Positions 38,901 through 46,637 of a stretch of 64,000 nucleotides of DNA are shown here, in pieces. The position numbers and the translations under genes are program-made. The notes beneath the pieces were generated by a model. The model did not search any database. It was given only the letters and a program-made list of their open reading frames with translations, and had not been told where the DNA came from. Source of the stretch: Pontiella desulfatans (GTDB lineage Bacteria; Verrucomicrobiota; Kiritimatiellia; Kiritimatiellales; Pontiellaceae); contig NZ_CAAHFG010000001.1 of the NCBI RefSeq assembly GCF_900890425.1, forward strand, positions 1,426,001 through 1,490,000. Direction: 5' to 3'. Positions within the stretch are counted from its first letter, which is position 1; each line of letters starts with the position of its first letter.

Positions 38901-39426
38901 CGTCGTTGGCGGGGGTGGGGAAGGCCAGAACGGCGACGTCCTGATAGTTTCGCCACTCTTCATCACTCGGCATGGGAACGGGCAGGGTTACTGGTTGCTC
39001 TCCCTGAAAATCGGTTCGGCTCCAGATAAGATGGCGCATGGCATCCTCCGGCTGAATCCATGGTCCGCCCGACATCGCCCAGCCGGGGCAATTCTGCATG
39101 GTGAACTTAAGATCCAGCCGATCGGCTTCATCGGCAACATGGCCAATAAGACTGTCCCACTGCGGGCTGAGGGTTTGTATCTGCGGTTCCACGCCCGGCC
39201 AGGCGCCTCCTCGGCCGTGAAAAAGATGGAAGCCTTTAAACCCGGCGCCTTTGACCGCTTCGAGGTCGGTGGTCAGGAATTCCTTATTCACGTTGCCGCC
39301 GATAAGGTGGAACCAGGTTTCCGGCCGGATTGCTGAAGGCGGATTTTTGAAGTCGGTTTCATCCGTGGATGCCTGCACCACGCTGGCTGCTGCGCACAAA
39401 AATAATAATTTTACATTCACTGTCAT
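35989..39426 (-). CDS. GH106 alpha-L-rhamnosidase
   Basis: A 1145-residue exported protein of the GH106 type. Signal peptide MTVNVKLLFLCAAASVVQAS, then the family opening FKNPPSAIRPETWFHLIGGNVNKEFLTTDLEAVKGAGFKGFHLFHGRGG and TMQNCPGWAMSGGPWI of the barrel, LIDSWECYTQTWTPEMEEEFETRLGYP (likely catalytic Glu region), AAESFTLAGGKAHTNWDEHFYTIKHLANLHFAQGINHVVFHTFTHNPF, and C-terminal galactose-binding-like sheets (YLLDLGRVDNMAEVVVNGTSAAFVWAPPY). GH106 enzymes invert terminal alpha-L-rhamnose, including internal branches of RG-II in characterised cases. First gene of a minus-strand operon preceded by operator site 7. Confidence 0.92.
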   Translation of the reverse strand: MTVNVKLLFLCAAASVVQASTDETDFKNPPSAIRPETWFHLIGGNVNKEFLTTDLEAVKGAGFKGFHLFHGRGGAWPGVEPQIQTLSPQWDSLIGHVADEADRLDLKFTMQNCPGWAMSGGPWIQPEDAMRHLIWSRTDFQGEQPVTLPVPMPSDEEWRNYQDVAVLAFPTPANDVAEPMIPVSIKSNLKNADWNSLFSKDGNPKIQLPVTKKDRTWLELTFAEPTVLRTIEVPPTEQLMKRRSFDSDTVIRLQGHGSNGWKDIGSRVIPRGNWQDRLPEHGIHLAFPDFKSNRFRIIFENNHPLELTYLRLYNGARLNDWRGQAGYVLRSLERTEPPNQNPASHIQVDDIIDLSDKMESDGSLNWKAPKGNWTIVRYGHVNTGVKNKPAPPEATGFECNKLSKRGADTHFSGYIGRLSQPGGPADNGRLQGMLIDSWECYTQTWTPEMEEEFETRLGYPLRTMLPALSGWVINDVPTSERFLRDWRDTINDLLVDHYFGRMAELGRERGLTLSFETAIGDVSPGDILQFSSKADIPMCEAWTPNDPHWGGFETKPTAPMVSSAHIYGKPLIAAESFTLAGGKAHTNWDEHFYTIKHLANLHFAQGINHVVFHTFTHNPFDRAPGTTFGGTIGTPFIRGQTWWKHMPEFTDYIARCHVLLQSGLPVSDVLWYLGDDLDHKPVQHSPFPNGYKFDYLNHDVLVNSLQAKDGNLQISNGTQWRLIWLAEEQCRRLKPETLARLKSLIEQGSTVIGSAPDLNASLSGGSKADELFKRLVAKLWGETPAESGDKRIGKGRLLWGGDLVDHLQALGIQPDLIGTTGATWCHRRTDKQEIYFIAASRFDPLVANLQFRAKGQPFLWDPATGTKTALPVYSITETHTVVPMNLPATGAAFITFEGEASQPTYVKIERDGKTVIDATDLNRQDQSTPFPIFGLTPEQRRMPWIEPRPLPALDPTTQTAWQNGTYQLTAYAGSIQTVGIKGAQTAPLNNGWTLAFPPEWVANTDVKLDSVMPWSELDDEEAKAFSGTATYQTFFNLDAKQPNQRYLLDLGRVDNMAEVVVNGTSAAFVWAPPYRADITQQLKTGKNRIEIKVTNTWFNRLIYDAQQKPDSRKSWVISGPKKDETPIPAGLTGPVFLHRGIAVEL

Positions 39427-39859
39427 TAATCCCTGTTTCGACTGCCCTGAAGCCTGATCTCTAAAGTGTTGGCAGAATAATCAGTACATACTTACGGAAA
39501 TGGTCGGAAACCTCAAATTAACCCTTGTTCAAATCGTTGAATATTTTCCAGTGCTTCAAGCGGTCGGTTGGCAAATGATGAAATACTAGGACTGACACGA
39601 ATGGTGAGCCTCTTTATGGAGGGCGAGGTTCCACCCGAGCCGCCCGCCGCACCGGATCGTTATTCGCCACAAACCTCCTTCGCCAAGGCTACGGCGGTCA
39701 AGTATCGCGCAGGGAAACGCAAGGACGGGGCGGAAATAAATTCTGGAGTGCGCCGGGAACTGAAAGGCCACGCCGCTTTAAAAACCGGTGCGGATGGTAT
39801 TTCTACAGGACAATTGAACGACAAGACTATTTCGGTGCGGGTGGATTTTTTAAACCGCT
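39427..39859. other. Intergenic region between the GH106 promoter and the repeat array
   Basis: It contains operator site 7. From about 39601 there is degenerate sequence related to the following repeats (GAGGGCGAGGTTCCA, GGTGCGGA, AAAGGCCACGCCGCTTTA). I see no credible gene; short open frames here are compositional. Confidence 0.5.
39528..39541 (-). promoter_or_regulatory. Putative LacI-type operator (site 7)
   Basis: On the minus strand TTCAACGATTTGAA, the best copy: perfect 5-bp arms TTCAA/TTGAA around CGAT. It lies 101 bp before the GH106 start and ties the minus-strand rhamnosidase operon to the + strand locus. Confidence 0.65.
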
Positions 39860-40377
39860 GCGTCCGCACCGGAAATAGTCCTGTCGTTAATCGTCTTGTG
39901 AAAAAAACGGGTTGGAGGGCGAGGTTCCATCCGAGCCGTTCGTGGAGGGGCGGAAAGAAATTATGGAGTACGGCAGGAACGGAAAGGCCACGCCGCTTTA
40001 AAAACCGGTGCGGACGGTTTTGTTGGCCACACAATTGAGAAGCAATTGCGCGCAGAAAGCACAAAGACCACAGCCAGGCTCTTTATCCCTATAAACTTAA
40101 CTAGAATGGTCTCACCACAGAGGACACGAAGGCACAGAGGAGCGGGAATGTTCAATTGCTCTGCGTCTCGGTGACCTCTGTGGTAAAAAACAAACCTGTT
40201 TAATTGGGTATGATTCACACCAAAGCGGCTTCGCAGCAGAAAAAATGACAGAACAATTAGGACAGAATGATTTCCTTTATGCCGTAACCATGAATTATTT
40301 TGTCCTAATTATTCTGTCAAAAAAATTGCACGATTTGCTTAACCGCGAATGAACACCAATGAACACGAATTTCCGCT
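39860..40377. repeat. Non-coding repeat array, unit 1 (518 bp)
   Basis: The unit starts at GCGTCCGCACCGGAAATAG. It contains inverted repeat A at 40114-40184 (ACCACAGAGGACACGAAGG... / ...CTCGGTGACCTCTGTGGT) and inverted repeat B at 40246-40319 (TGACAGAACAATTAGGACAG... / ...TGTCCTAATTATTCTGTCA), then AACCGCGAATGAACAC. The left third differs from units 2 and 3, which have a different GC-rich insert. Confidence 0.8.
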
Positions 40378-40869
40378 GCGTCCGCACCGGAAATAGTCCT
40401 GTCGTTAATCGTCTTGTGAAAAAAACGGGTTGGAGGGCGAGGTTCCATCCGAGCCGCCCGTGGAGGGGCGGACGCTGTCCGCCCAGGCGCACGGCGTGCG
40501 CCCCTCCAGCAAGGCATCGCAGGCGTTGGGATGGCCACACAATTGAGAAGCAATTGCGCGCATAGAACAAAGACCACAGCCAGGCTCTTTATCCCTATAA
40601 ACTTAACTTGAATGGTCTCACCACAGAGGACACGAAGGCACAGAGGAGCGGGAATGTTCAATTGCTCTGTGTCTCGGTGACCTCTGTGGTAAAAAAATCT
40701 GTTTAATTGGGTATGATTCACACCAAAGCGGCTTTGCAGCAGAAAAAATGACAGAACAATTAGGACAGAATGATTTCCTTTATGCCGTAACCATGAATCA
40801 TTTTGTCCTAATTATTCTGTCAAAAAAATGCACGATTTGCTTAACCGCGAATGAACACGAATTCCCTCT
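40378..40869. repeat. Non-coding repeat array, unit 2 (492 bp)
   Basis: Same order as unit 1: CCGCACCGGAAATAG block, GC-rich insert CGCCCAGGCGCACGGCGTGC, inverted repeat A at 40620-40690, inverted repeat B at 40749-40822, AACCGCGAATGAACACG. Very high identity to unit 3 by eye. Confidence 0.85.
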
Positions 40870-41377
40870 GCGCCCGCACCGGAAATAGTCCTGTCGTTAA
40901 TCGTCTTGTGAAAAAAATCGGGTTGGAGGGCGAGGTTCCATCCGAGCCGCCCGTGGAGGGGCGGACGCTGTCCGCCCAGGCGCACGGCGTGCGCCCCTCC
41001 AGCAAGGCATCGCAGGCGATGGGATGGCCACACAATTGAGAAGCAATTGCGCGCATAGAACAACGACCACAGCCAGGCTCTTTATCCCTATGAACTTAAC
41101 TTGAATGGTCTCACCACAGAGGACACGAAGGCACAGAGGAGCGGGAATGTTCAATTGCTCTGTGTCTCGGTGACCTCTGTGGTAAAAAAACAAACCTGTT
41201 TAATTGGGTATGATTCACACCAAAGCGGCTTCGCAGTAGAAAAAATGACAGAACAATTGGGACAGAATGATTTCCTTTATGCCGTAACCATGAATTATTT
41301 TGTCCTAATTATTCTGTCAAAAAAAATGCACGATTTGCTTAACCGCGAATGAACACCAATGAACACGAATTTCCCCT
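40870..41377. repeat. Non-coding repeat array, unit 3 (508 bp)
   Basis: Near-copy of unit 2 with inverted repeat A at 41113-41183 and inverted repeat B at 41246-41319. Differences from unit 2 are scattered single bases plus a short AACACCAATG addition. Confidence 0.85.
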
Positions 41378-41539
41378 GCGCCCGCACCGGAAATAGTCCT
41401 GTTATAAATCGTCCTGTAAAATCTCTCTTTGTCCGCACCGAGAATCATTTTGCCAAAATCCTGCCCAGCCCGGCCATGAGCAGGCAAGAAAGCCCGCTCC
41501 ACATTTGGAGGGCGAGGTTCCATCCGAGCCGGTGCGGGC
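41378..41539. repeat. Non-coding repeat array, partial unit 4
   Basis: It begins with the same GCGCCCGCACCGGAAATAG, diverges after ~40 bp (TTATAAATCGTCCTGTAAAA), and ends in GAGGGCGAGGTTCCATCCGAGCC, which also occurs inside each full unit. It abuts the 3' end of the integrase gene. Confidence 0.6.
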
Positions 41540-42528
41540 CTACAGCAAATCCAGCGGGCTCTTCACGGCATGGAGGTCGTGTTCCATGACATGGGTGTAG
41601 ATTTCGGTGGTCTTGACGTGCTTGTGGCCCATCATTTCCTGCACCATGCGAATGGTCGTGCCGTTTTCCAGCAGGTGGGTGGCGAAGCTGTGGCGCAGCG
41701 TATGAACCGTTGCCCGCTTGCGGATGCCCGCTTTGCCCACCGCCTCCTTCACGGCTTTTTGGAACCCGGACTCCAGCACGTGGTGCCGCATCTCTTTCCC
41801 GGATCGCGGATCGATCGACCGCTTCTTTGCCGGAAAGACATACTGCCAGCCCGTTTCCCGGCAGGCGTTCCGGTATTTGCGCGCCAGTGCCTCGGGAACA
41901 TGCACCTCCCCGAACCCCTCGCGCAGATCTTTTTGGTGCAATTCGACCACCCGCTCCACATGGTTGGCCAGCACGGCGCGAACAACCTCGGGCAGCGGAA
42001 CCGTCCGGTCCTTGCTCCCTTTCCCTCCGCGCACGAAAAGATTGCCCTGGCCGAAGTCGATGTCCTGCACCCGCAGCCGGATGCACTCCATCAACCGCAG
42101 GCCGCAGCCATACGTGAGCTGGGCCATCAGCTGGTGCGTCCCCTGCATCCGCGCTAGCACCTGTGCAACCTCCGCCTTCGTCAGGACCGTCGGCGGCTTG
42201 CGATGCCGCTTGCTGCGCACCGGGGCCATCGCCCCGAGATCAAGGTCGAGCACATCGCGGTAGAGAAAGAGATGGCGTTGAGCGCCTGCCGCTGGGTCGA
42301 GGCCGCAACGCCCTGTTTTTCGGCCAGATGGCTCAGGTAGCGCTCCACTTCCGGCGCGCCCATCGCGGAGGGATGCCGGCTCATGCCGTAGAACGCCAGG
42401 AAACGCTTGATCCAGTCGCAATACGTTTGCTCCGTCCGGTAGGCATAGTGGTAATAGCGCATCGTTTCGCGCACTTGATCCATTAGTTTATGGTTTTTGT
42501 CGGGTTTAAACTTCTTCTTGTCTTCCAT
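41540..42528 (-). pseudogene. intI: Integron integrase (IntI-type tyrosine recombinase), frameshifted
   Basis: Two overlapping frames encode one integron integrase. The N-terminal frame starts at 42528 (GAGG upstream) with the core-binding domain (MDQVRETMRYYHYAYRTEQTYCDWIKRF). It shifts near 42270, where one base is missing between ...QRQALNAI and LFLYRDVLDLDLG. The second frame carries the catalytic domain: Box I Arg in TYGCGLRLMECIRLR and Box II HTLRHSFATHL...MMGHKHVKTTEIYTHV. The IntI-specific insert, KYRNACRETGWQYVFPAKKRSIDPRSG, separates it from XerC/D. As read it makes no full-length enzyme. Orientation is divergent from the cassettes, as expected. Confidence 0.92.
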
Positions 42529-42711
42529 AAAAACCTCACTAATATATTCATATCTGGAGTGGATCGTAAGATTAGGTCATCTATGGATTATTGGCCAGCG
42601 ATTTTTCCGGTTTTAACATAAAATAGCGTCATACATGGAGAATCCGTCCAGCCCATAGGGTACGTAGGTGGAATATTTTCCATGGACGCAACTGTTGGCA
42701 AAGGAAAAATC
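42529..42711. other. Gap between integrase and first cassette gene, presumed attI region
   Basis: AT-rich 183 bp between the integrase start and the first cassette gene. attI sites are not recognisable by eye because they lack strong symmetry; location alone makes this the expected place. No gene seen. Confidence 0.35.
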
Positions 42712-42972
42712 ATGAACAAGCCAGACACAATTTTACCCACAAAAGAAGAACTCGAGTCAAAATCTCGATCTCTTGCAAATGAAATTATCACAATCCCTTT
42801 ATATGATTCTGCAAAGCGAACCGCCTGCATACTGAAACATATCACCGGAATGCGTGATGAAATCGCAAGGCGTATTTGCGATGCAGGAACTAAAGACAAA
42901 GAAAACTCCGAAGCAGAACCTGAAGATGTGGATATGGACATTGTAAGTAGAGTTATTGCAGAAAGCTTATAA
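42712..42972 (+). CDS. Integron cassette 1: small charged protein of unknown function
   Basis: An 86-residue protein, unrecognised, mostly helical and charged (KEELESKSRSLANEIITIPLYDSAKRTACILKHITGMRDEIARRI...), with no signal peptide. ATG 42712 has AAAGGA 6 bp upstream; an in-frame ATG at 42682 is less well placed. It ends 8 bp before attC-like site 1. Lower GC than the flanking glycan genes, as usual for cassettes. Confidence 0.7.
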   Translation: MNKPDTILPTKEELESKSRSLANEIITIPLYDSAKRTACILKHITGMRDEIARRICDAGTKDKENSEAEPEDVDMDIVSRVIAESL

Positions 42973-42980
42973 AAAAAAAT

Positions 42981-43068
42981 TGCCAACCAGAGCCTTGACC
43001 TTACCGTGAAAACGCCCGTCGATTCGGTCAAAGTTTATGTGCACGGCAGGTCAGGCTGAACGTTCGAA
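42981..43068 (+). other. attC-like recombination site 1
   Basis: Imperfect hairpin. Left arm 42991-43008 (AGCCTTGACCTTACCGTG) pairs with 43042-43057 (CACGGCAGGTCAGGCT), leaving two unpaired bases in the longer left arm. This fits the bulged attC stem that integrases read as single-stranded DNA. The outer ends are GCCAAC and GTTCGAA, close to but not matching the classical RYYYAAC/GTTRRRY. The spacer starts AAAACGCCCGTCGA, as at site 2. Confidence 0.8.
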
Positions 43069-43300
43069 AGCAAAAATATGATTAAACCATTCATAGCATT
43101 GTTCCCGATAATTATGCTGGCGGGCTGTAGCATAACCCGGCCTTATGATGATCTTTGGTTTCGTCATTATGGTGTAAGGGAAGATAACCTCTATGTTTTA
43201 GTTGAACGGTCACGTGGCAAATTAACCCATGAATTGGGCCCCGATCCCAGAGACAGATACGACTGCTGGCTTGGGTCCCAAAACTGGTCCACCCGTTGTG

Positions 43301-44224
43301 TTAGCCCGGCACCAGGTTATAGGTTAAATATCTATCCAGTATAGTGGCGTTGTCAAGGCGGGGTCGGAGGGAGGCCGGAGGCCGACCGCAGAGCACGCCT
43401 TGGGTGACCATCGCAAAGCCTTTCGGTGTTTCAAGTTTCAAGCTCCTGTGCGGACGAACATGGTTGTATTCGATTCGCCAGTCTTCGATGACGACCCTTG
43501 CTTCCGACAGCGTCCATAGCTGTTCCCGTTCAAGGCATTCTTCCCTCAGCCTGCTATGGAAGCTTTCAATGAATCCATTCTGCCATGGACTGCCTGGATC
43601 AATGTAGAGCGTCCTGATGCCGGCACAGCGCAGCCACTGCTGCAACGACTGCTCGATGAACTCCGAACCGTTGTCGCTTCGGATATACTCAGGAGCACCA
43701 TGCAGCTCGATTGGGCGGAACACCTGGTTAAGGACATCTTTGGCCTGGATGCGCCGGGCAACATGGATCAGGTGGCATTCCCGGGTATGCTCATCCACCA
43801 CGGTCAGCATTTTAAGCCGTCCGCCACGGACCGTACGGTCATGAATAAAGTCCCAGGTCCATACGTGGCCCCGGTGATCCGCCTTCGTCGGCAGGCCTGT
43901 AGAAAGGCCCTGCCTGCGCCGTTTAGGCTTTCGCTTTGGTACCCGCAGGTCCAGCTCACGTCGAATCCGTTGAACCATCCGCTTACCCACCTTCCAACCG
44001 TCCTCCTGCAGCAGTTTGGTAATCTTCGGATAGCCCCAGCGACGATGCTTCAATGAATAGCGTTTCACGGCAGCCCGCAGGTGCTTCGTCCATGCATCCG
44101 GCTCCTTGGCTTGGTACCGGAAGGTGGATCGGTGGATCTTGAAATAGCGACAGGCCTGACGCCCGGAACAGCGGCCCTGGGTCACAAAGCCCAGAGCCAC
44201 CTGTCGTTTATGCCCCGGACTCAA
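43301..44224 (-). CDS. IS3-family transposase OrfB (type 1)
   Basis: DDE transposase with Asp in TWDFIHDRT, Asp in RSDNGSEFIE and Glu in NGFIESFHSRLREECL. Its start overlaps the OrfA stop after an A7 run (GAAAAAAAGC) suited to -1 frameshifting, the usual way IS3 elements make OrfAB. The frame runs past the element's left end and stops in flanking cassette DNA, so the last ~13 residues (after NATILDR) are host-encoded. Confidence 0.88.
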   Translation of the reverse strand: MSPGHKRQVALGFVTQGRCSGRQACRYFKIHRSTFRYQAKEPDAWTKHLRAAVKRYSLKHRRWGYPKITKLLQEDGWKVGKRMVQRIRRELDLRVPKRKPKRRRQGLSTGLPTKADHRGHVWTWDFIHDRTVRGGRLKMLTVVDEHTRECHLIHVARRIQAKDVLNQVFRPIELHGAPEYIRSDNGSEFIEQSLQQWLRCAGIRTLYIDPGSPWQNGFIESFHSRLREECLEREQLWTLSEARVVIEDWRIEYNHVRPHRSLKLETPKGFAMVTQGVLCGRPPASLRPRLDNATILDRYLTYNLVPG

Positions 44225-44555
44225 AGCTTTTTTTCGATCGCCTCCTGCAGGATCTCCATGCCCAGCACCTGATCGGCTACAATCTTCTTCAGTCGCCGGT
44301 TCTCCGCTTCGAGCTCCTTGAGCCGCTTGGCCTGCTTCACTTCCAGCAGCCCGAGTTCCTTCTTCCAGCGGTAAAACGTCTGCTCAGAGATGTTATACTC
44401 ATCACACACCTGCAGGACGGTCAGCTCCCCATCCGCTTTGCGCAGGATACGGACCTTCTCTTCTATGCTTCTTCTCTTGCCCTTCATCTTGTCTGGCTCC
44501 TTGGGTTGAGGCGCCCAGACTAACGCATTACGTGGGCCAGTTTTCGTGGACACTG
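43340..44555 (-). mobile_element. IS3-family insertion sequence (type 1) in cassette 2
   Basis: About 1216 bp with two overlapping transposase frames on the minus strand. Proposed 4-bp target duplication CCAG (43336-43339 and 44556-44559), chosen because it restores the cassette 2 frame exactly. The terminal inverted repeats are poor under this boundary (left ...AGTGGC, right, reverse complement, CAGTGTCC), so the ends could be off by a few bases. Confidence 0.75.
44221..44487 (-). CDS. IS3-family OrfA (type 1)
   Basis: An 88-residue helix-turn-helix protein starting MKGKRRSIEEKVRILRKADG with VCDEYNISEQTFYRWKKELG, then a leucine-rich coiled coil (LKELEAENRRLKKIVADQ). The longer frame upstream of 44487 leaves the element and is not used. 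Confidence 0.88.
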   Translation of the reverse strand: MKGKRRSIEEKVRILRKADGELTVLQVCDEYNISEQTFYRWKKELGLLEVKQAKRLKELEAENRRLKKIVADQVLGMEILQEAIEKKL

Positions 44556-44897
44556 CCAGAATATCAAATGCGTCTTGAACAGTTAGAAAAGCAAGAGGCA
44601 GAAGCCAGTAAAACCGCCGAAAAAGAAACAATCGGTCATAAGAAATCTCAGCTTACGGAAACACTCGATACGCTTGTCGCAAGCAGTAAGCAATGGGTTG
44701 AGGTAATTCGATTAGTGCGCCTACCCCCAATCTTAAACCACGGATCGGTGAACTTAAGGTGGAACCTGCGGTTCCCTGTTCCGTGTTCTGGCGGCCAACG
44801 AGCCGCCCTTCCATGATGCCGTCGCGGAGCGGAGCCCGTCCCCGAAGGGGCGGCCCGGAGGGCCGAGGGCGGAGCGCAGCGACGGCATCACTTGCGA

Positions 44898-45743
44898 TCA
44901 TGTTCTGACTGCTCCTTCCATGAATACCTCGGCGGGGGTGCGTTTGTCCAGAGCGCTGTGCTTCCTCTCGTGGTTGTAATATTTAAAATAGCTGTCAAGG
45001 CCCCGATGCAACGCATGCCCGTCGGCATAGCATGCGGGATAGATTTTCTCATACTTCACCGACCACCACAGTCGTTCGATGAATACGTTGTCCAACGCCC
45101 GGCCTCGCCCGTCCATGCTGATGGTGATGTTCTCGTTTAACAGGACACCGGTGAAGGCGTTCGAGGTGAACTGGCTTCCTTGGTCGGTGTTGAATATCTC
45201 CGGATTCCCCTGCGTCAGCGCACGCTCCAGCGCATCAACGCAGAACGTGCTCTCCATGGTGCTTGAGAGCTCCCAGGCGAGCACATAGCGGCTGTACCAG
45301 TCGATTACGGCGGTCAGGTACATGTATCCATGCCGCATCGGGATGTAGGTGATGTCCGTACTCCAAACCTGGTTCACCCGTTCGATGTCCACATTGCGCA
45401 GCAAATAAGGGTAGATCTTGTGCCTCGGGGCGGGCTTGCTCGTGTGCGGACCGGGCGTGATGGCCTGAATCCCCATCAGCTGCATGAGGCGGGCGACCCG
45501 CTTGTGATTGACATCATAGTCTTGATCACGCAACCAGTCCGTCATGCGTGGATAGCCGAACTCCGGATGCCGGAGATACTGCTCGTCGATCAAACGCATC
45601 AGAAGCAGGTTCTCCGGCGTTTCCGGGGCGGGGTCGTAGTAGAAGCCCGATCTGGGGACGCCTGCGAGCCTACACTGCCGCCGAACCGAATAATCGGTGC
45701 CGGGCTCCACCCAGCTGCGGCGCGTTGAAAGCGGCAGGCTCAT
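44898..45743 (-). CDS. IS3-family transposase OrfB (type 2, copy A)
   Basis: 281 residues from ATG 45743, which overlaps the OrfA stop (ATGA) next to an A7 slippage run. It has the HTH-like GVPRSGFYYDP opening, then the DDE core: STDITYIPM, NTDQGSQFTS, and IERLWWSVKYE. A frame extending further upstream overlaps OrfA and is used only in the frameshift fusion. Confidence 0.9.
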   Translation of the reverse strand: MSLPLSTRRSWVEPGTDYSVRRQCRLAGVPRSGFYYDPAPETPENLLLMRLIDEQYLRHPEFGYPRMTDWLRDQDYDVNHKRVARLMQLMGIQAITPGPHTSKPAPRHKIYPYLLRNVDIERVNQVWSTDITYIPMRHGYMYLTAVIDWYSRYVLAWELSSTMESTFCVDALERALTQGNPEIFNTDQGSQFTSNAFTGVLLNENITISMDGRGRALDNVFIERLWWSVKYEKIYPACYADGHALHRGLDSYFKYYNHERKHSALDKRTPAEVFMEGAVRT

Positions 45744-46024
45744 AGCTTTTTTTCGAGCCACTTCACGTCCATCTTCAGACGCCCGATCTCTTCGTAAAGT
45801 GGAGCCGTAAGCTCTTCTTCCGTTTGAGCCTGCTTCTTTTTCCCCGATGCAAAAAGATCCGGCGCATTCGAAAGCAACTGCTTCTTCCAATCCGAAATCT
45901 GGTTCGGATGGACCTGATATTCCGATGCCAGCTCCGCCAATGTCTTCACGCCCTTGATGGCCTCAATCGCCACCTTGGCCTTGAACTTGTCCGTGAATGT
46001 TCTTCGTTTTCTTCCCATTTCCAT
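45740..46024 (-). CDS. IS3-family OrfA (type 2, copy A)
   Basis: 94-residue HTH protein: RRTFTDKFKAKVAIEAIKGVKTLAELASEYQVHPNQISDWKKQLL, then a helix ending DVKWLEKKL at the A7 run. Confidence 0.9.
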   Translation of the reverse strand: MEMGRKRRTFTDKFKAKVAIEAIKGVKTLAELASEYQVHPNQISDWKKQLLSNAPDLFASGKKKQAQTEEELTAPLYEEIGRLKMDVKWLEKKL

Positions 46025-46121
46025 GCGTCCTTTTGTACCATGTTGAGGACGCAGGTTCCACTTAAGCCGGTGGTCCGAAAATCGGGGTTAAGCGCATAGT
46101 TAGCAAGTTTATGACATAAAA

Positions 46122-46208
46122 ACCTAACAAGCACATGGACTTTACGGTGAAAACGCCAGTCGATTAAGTGAAGTTTATGAGCACCGAAAGTCACGTGTAA
46201 CGTTCGAT
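46122..46208 (+). other. attC-like recombination site 2
   Basis: The left boundary ACCTAAC fits RYYYAAC. Left arm 46132-46149 (CACATGGACTTTACGGTG) pairs with 46182-46197 (CACCGAAAGTCACGTG), again 18 against 16 bases with two extrahelical bases on the left. Right boundary GTTCGAT. The spacer begins AAAACGCCAGTCGATT and includes AGTTTATG, as at site 1. It lies 3 bp after the restored stop of cassette 2. Confidence 0.85.
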
Positions 46209-46637
46209 ATCTGCAAAAAGAAGGACACCTAAAATGAATGTGAAATTATTGAGCACATGCTTATGCGGGACGTTAATTCTCTTATTTACTTCTGGTTGGG
46301 AAGAGAGTCCAGAACAAGTATGTCATCAAGACGAGCTAATAGGTCGAACTCAAAATATTGTTTTAGCAACAGTAATATCAGCGGTATCTCTTCCTGAGAA
46401 CGGTGAGGTTTTATACCAATTTAAAACTGAAGAGGTCATTAAAGGAAACGCCTATTGCGCCTTCCCCCAATCTTAAACCACGGATCGGTGAACTTAAGGT
46501 GGAACCTGCGGTTCCCTGTTCCGTGTTCTGGCGGCCAACGAGCCGCCCTTCCATGATGCCGTCGCGGAGCGGAGCCCGTCCCCGAAGGGGCGGCCCGGAG
46601 GGCCGAGGGCGGAGCGCAGCGACGGCATCACTTGCGA

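Larger units (their letters stand above)
44716..46096 (-). mobile_element. IS3-family insertion sequence (type 2), copy A, in cassette 2
   Basis: 1381 bp. Ends TGCGCCTACCCCC on the left and, reverse-complemented, TGCGCTTAACCCC on the right. 3-bp target duplication TAG (44713-44715 and 46097-46099). It is inserted six codons before the stop of cassette 2. Essentially identical to copy B at 46456-47836. Confidence 0.92.
43078..46119 (+). pseudogene. Integron cassette 2: small lipoprotein gene split by two IS elements
   Basis: The gene is in three pieces: 43078-43339, 44560-44715 and 46100-46119. Removing both IS and one copy of each target duplication gives one 145-residue frame. It has a lipoprotein signal with lipobox LAGC, a Tyr/Arg/Cys-rich domain (DDLWFRHYGVREDNLY...RYDCWLGSQNWSTRCVSPAPGYRLNIYP) and a helical, coiled-coil-like C-terminus (EYQMRLEQLEKQEAEASK...WVEVIRLVSKFMT). 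No family recognised. The stop TAA lies just before attC-like site 2, as in an intact cassette. Confidence 0.8.

Noticed and set aside
39860-41539. Possible CRISPR array
   Set aside because: Repeats are ~500 bp and nearly contiguous, with no short direct repeats separated by unique spacers and no cas genes.
41540-42421. Reading the integrase second frame as an independent XerC/D recombinase
   Set aside because: It contains the IntI-specific insert and lacks its own core-binding domain, which is present in frame just upstream; one frameshifted gene explains both.
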